A program made the translations under genes and the position numbers. Below are positions 63,022 to 64,000 of a stretch of 64,000 nucleotides of DNA, in pieces. Source of the DNA: Citrobacter enshiensis (GTDB taxonomy: Bacteria > Pseudomonadota > Gammaproteobacteria > Enterobacterales > Enterobacteriaceae); assembly GCF_029338175.1 (NCBI RefSeq), contig NZ_CP119862.1, positions 4,186,839 to 4,250,838 on the forward strand. The letters are read 5' to 3'. Under the pieces are notes generated by a model. It did no database searches. It saw only the letters and a list, made by a program, of their open reading frames with translations, and was not told where the DNA came from. Position 1 is the stretch's first letter, and each line of letters opens with the position of its first letter.

Positions 63022-64000
63022 CTATTTACCAAAGTCATAAGGACTAACTTCCTTTTCCCGATTAGCATCCAAAAAATCAGCCCACCACTGCAGCATCAGT
63101 CGCCGCTCATCAAGATGCTCAGCCTTATGAATGTAAGCAGCACGTACTGAGTTACGTTCCATATGGCTCATTTGCCGTTCCACTGCATCCCTCGACCACA
63201 ATCCAGACTCAATCAATGAACTACAGGCCATTGTCCTGAAACCATGCCCACAAACCTCTACCTTCGTGTCATAACCCATAACGCGCAGGGCCTTGTTCAC
63301 CGTGTTTTCACTCATAGGTTTGCGATGGTCGTGATCGCCAATGAAAACAAAGTCGCGATCGCCACTAAGTTTATGAACGTATTTAAGGATTGCTAACGCT
63401 TGTTGAGATAGCGGCACCAGATGAGGCGTACGCATTTTTGAGCCACGCTGGGAGTGTTTTACCCCTTCAATAGCTTCTCGCTCAGCTGGAATCGTCCACA
63501 TTGATGTTTCAAAATCGATCTCAGACCACCGAGCAAAGCGCAATTCGCTGGAACGAATGAAAACAAGCAGGGTTAGCTCAACGGCAAGACGAGTTAAAGG
63601 CCTACCGGTATAGCTATCAATGCGTTGCAGAAGCTCGGGAATACGTTTCAGTTCAAGAGCTGCTCGATGCTGTCTGTTACTTGAAGCAACGGCACCGACC
63701 ATCTCCTGCGCGGGATTATAGTCAAGCAAACCGCTCTGTACTGCATAACGCATTATTGCCGTAGTACGCTGTAGTAACCGAGAAGCCACTTCAAGTCGCC
63801 CAGATAGCTCAACAGCTTTGATGGGTGCTAAAAGATCCCGCGTTTTTAGTTCGGCAATATTACGCTTACCTATGGCTGGAAAGAGGTTGTCCTCCAGGCT
63901 TTTGAGCACTCGTCGACTATGTTCTTCCGACCACTTTTTATTTGTGGCATGCCACTCAACTGCCAGTTGCTCGAAAGTTCGGGCTTCTTGCTGCTCAATC
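63022..64000 (-). CDS. P4-type tyrosine integrase, C-terminal part (5' end outside window)
   Basis: The frame stays open through the right edge (EQQEARTFEQLAVEWHATNK before the DNA enters the core), so the start lies beyond 64000; about 325 residues are seen. The tyrosine recombinase catalytic set is visible: Arg in FIRSSELRFARWSEID, His-x-x-Arg in CGHGFRTMA, and the Tyr nucleophile in AAYIHKAEHLDERR, with MSHMERNSVR before it. It resembles P4/CP4-type integrases, which use tRNA genes. Together with the leuX-like att copy at 29432 it identifies the element as a leuX island. Confidence 0.93.
   Translation of the reverse strand, partial: IEQQEARTFEQLAVEWHATNKKWSEEHSRRVLKSLEDNLFPAIGKRNIAELKTRDLLAPIKAVELSGRLEVASRLLQRTTAIMRYAVQSGLLDYNPAQEMVGAVASSNRQHRAALELKRIPELLQRIDSYTGRPLTRLAVELTLLVFIRSSELRFARWSEIDFETSMWTIPAEREAIEGVKHSQRGSKMRTPHLVPLSQQALAILKYVHKLSGDRDFVFIGDHDHRKPMSENTVNKALRVMGYDTKVEVCGHGFRTMACSSLIESGLWSRDAVERQMSHMERNSVRAAYIHKAEHLDERRLMLQWWADFLDANREKEVSPYDFGK

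Larger units (their letters stand above)
29432..64000. mobile_element. leuX-type integrative island (right end outside window)
   Basis: It runs from the att copy at 29432 to a P4-type integrase cut by the window edge. Contents are accessory: a CP4-like toxin-antitoxin module, inovirus- and AlpA-like genes and a full Dpd DNA-modification system. At least 34.5 kb are inside the window. The flanking gene order on the left (hypT, iadA, yjiGH, yjiJ) is that found in E. coli on the same side of leuX. The island boundary on the right is not visible. Confidence 0.8.

Overview
The window reads as chromosomal DNA of an enteric bacterium, most likely Citrobacter (C. freundii group). The left 29 kb carries an Escherichia-like gene set (yjiA, symE, yjiN, yjiJ, yjiH-yjiG-iadA, hypT), together with a tyrosine phenol-lyase gene and its permease, which are hallmarks of C. 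freundii. The organism call is inference from gene content.

Core and variable chromosome (1-29,428). The 3' part of yjiA opens the window. It is followed by a REP element, an orphan brnA antitoxin with a remnant of brnT, and symE with its antisense RNA SymR. Next come a large unknown protein, a secreted NlpC/P60 peptidase and yjiN. A three-gene carbohydrate locus on the minus strand (GH105-like hydrolase, unknown protein, glucuronidase-like protein) has three CRP-like palindromes spaced about 41 bp apart. yjiJ, then yjiH-yjiG-iadA-hypT, follow. A racemase, the tyrosine permease and tpl (with CRP and TyrR-like sites upstream) come next. A GntR regulator, TIM-barrel isomerase and YihN-like transporter form a probable sugar-catabolic unit. 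A tightly packed minus-strand operon (metallo-beta-lactamase-fold protein, Cys-rich secreted peptide, MNIO/DUF692 enzyme, DUF2063 partner, DoxX membrane protein) looks like a HvfABC/bufferin-type RiPP system. A secreted esterase and an SBD-HNH type IV restriction enzyme end this part.

Integrated island (29,432 to beyond 64,000). A 17-bp copy of the 3' end of a leuX-type tRNA-Leu lies at 29,432-29,448. A P4-type integrase lies at the right edge, reading leftwards. This is the layout of an island inserted in leuX, with the tRNA itself to the right of the window. Its left third holds a 677-aa putative nuclease-like protein. It also holds a CP4-6/CP4-57-type module: ykfI toxin, a cbeA/yafW antitoxin broken by a stop codon, ykfG, yafX, ykfF, yfjT, yfjS, ypjK, yfjR, yfjQ, yfjP. 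A ribbon-helix-helix protein, an inovirus Gp2-like protein and an AlpA regulator follow.

Dpd system (40,757-62,587). The right two thirds of the island is a full 7-deazaguanine DNA modification-restriction locus. queD is followed by the overlapping genes dpdE-F-G-H-I-J-K-D on the plus strand. They meet dpdC-dpdA-dpdB, read from the opposite strand, at a shared terminator. DpdA and DpdB insert preQ0 in DNA, DpdC converts it to the amide form, and DpdD-K are the restriction arm with three helicases, an ATPase and a PLD-type protein. Only queD of the preQ0 pathway is present, so the rest would have to come from the host's queuosine genes.
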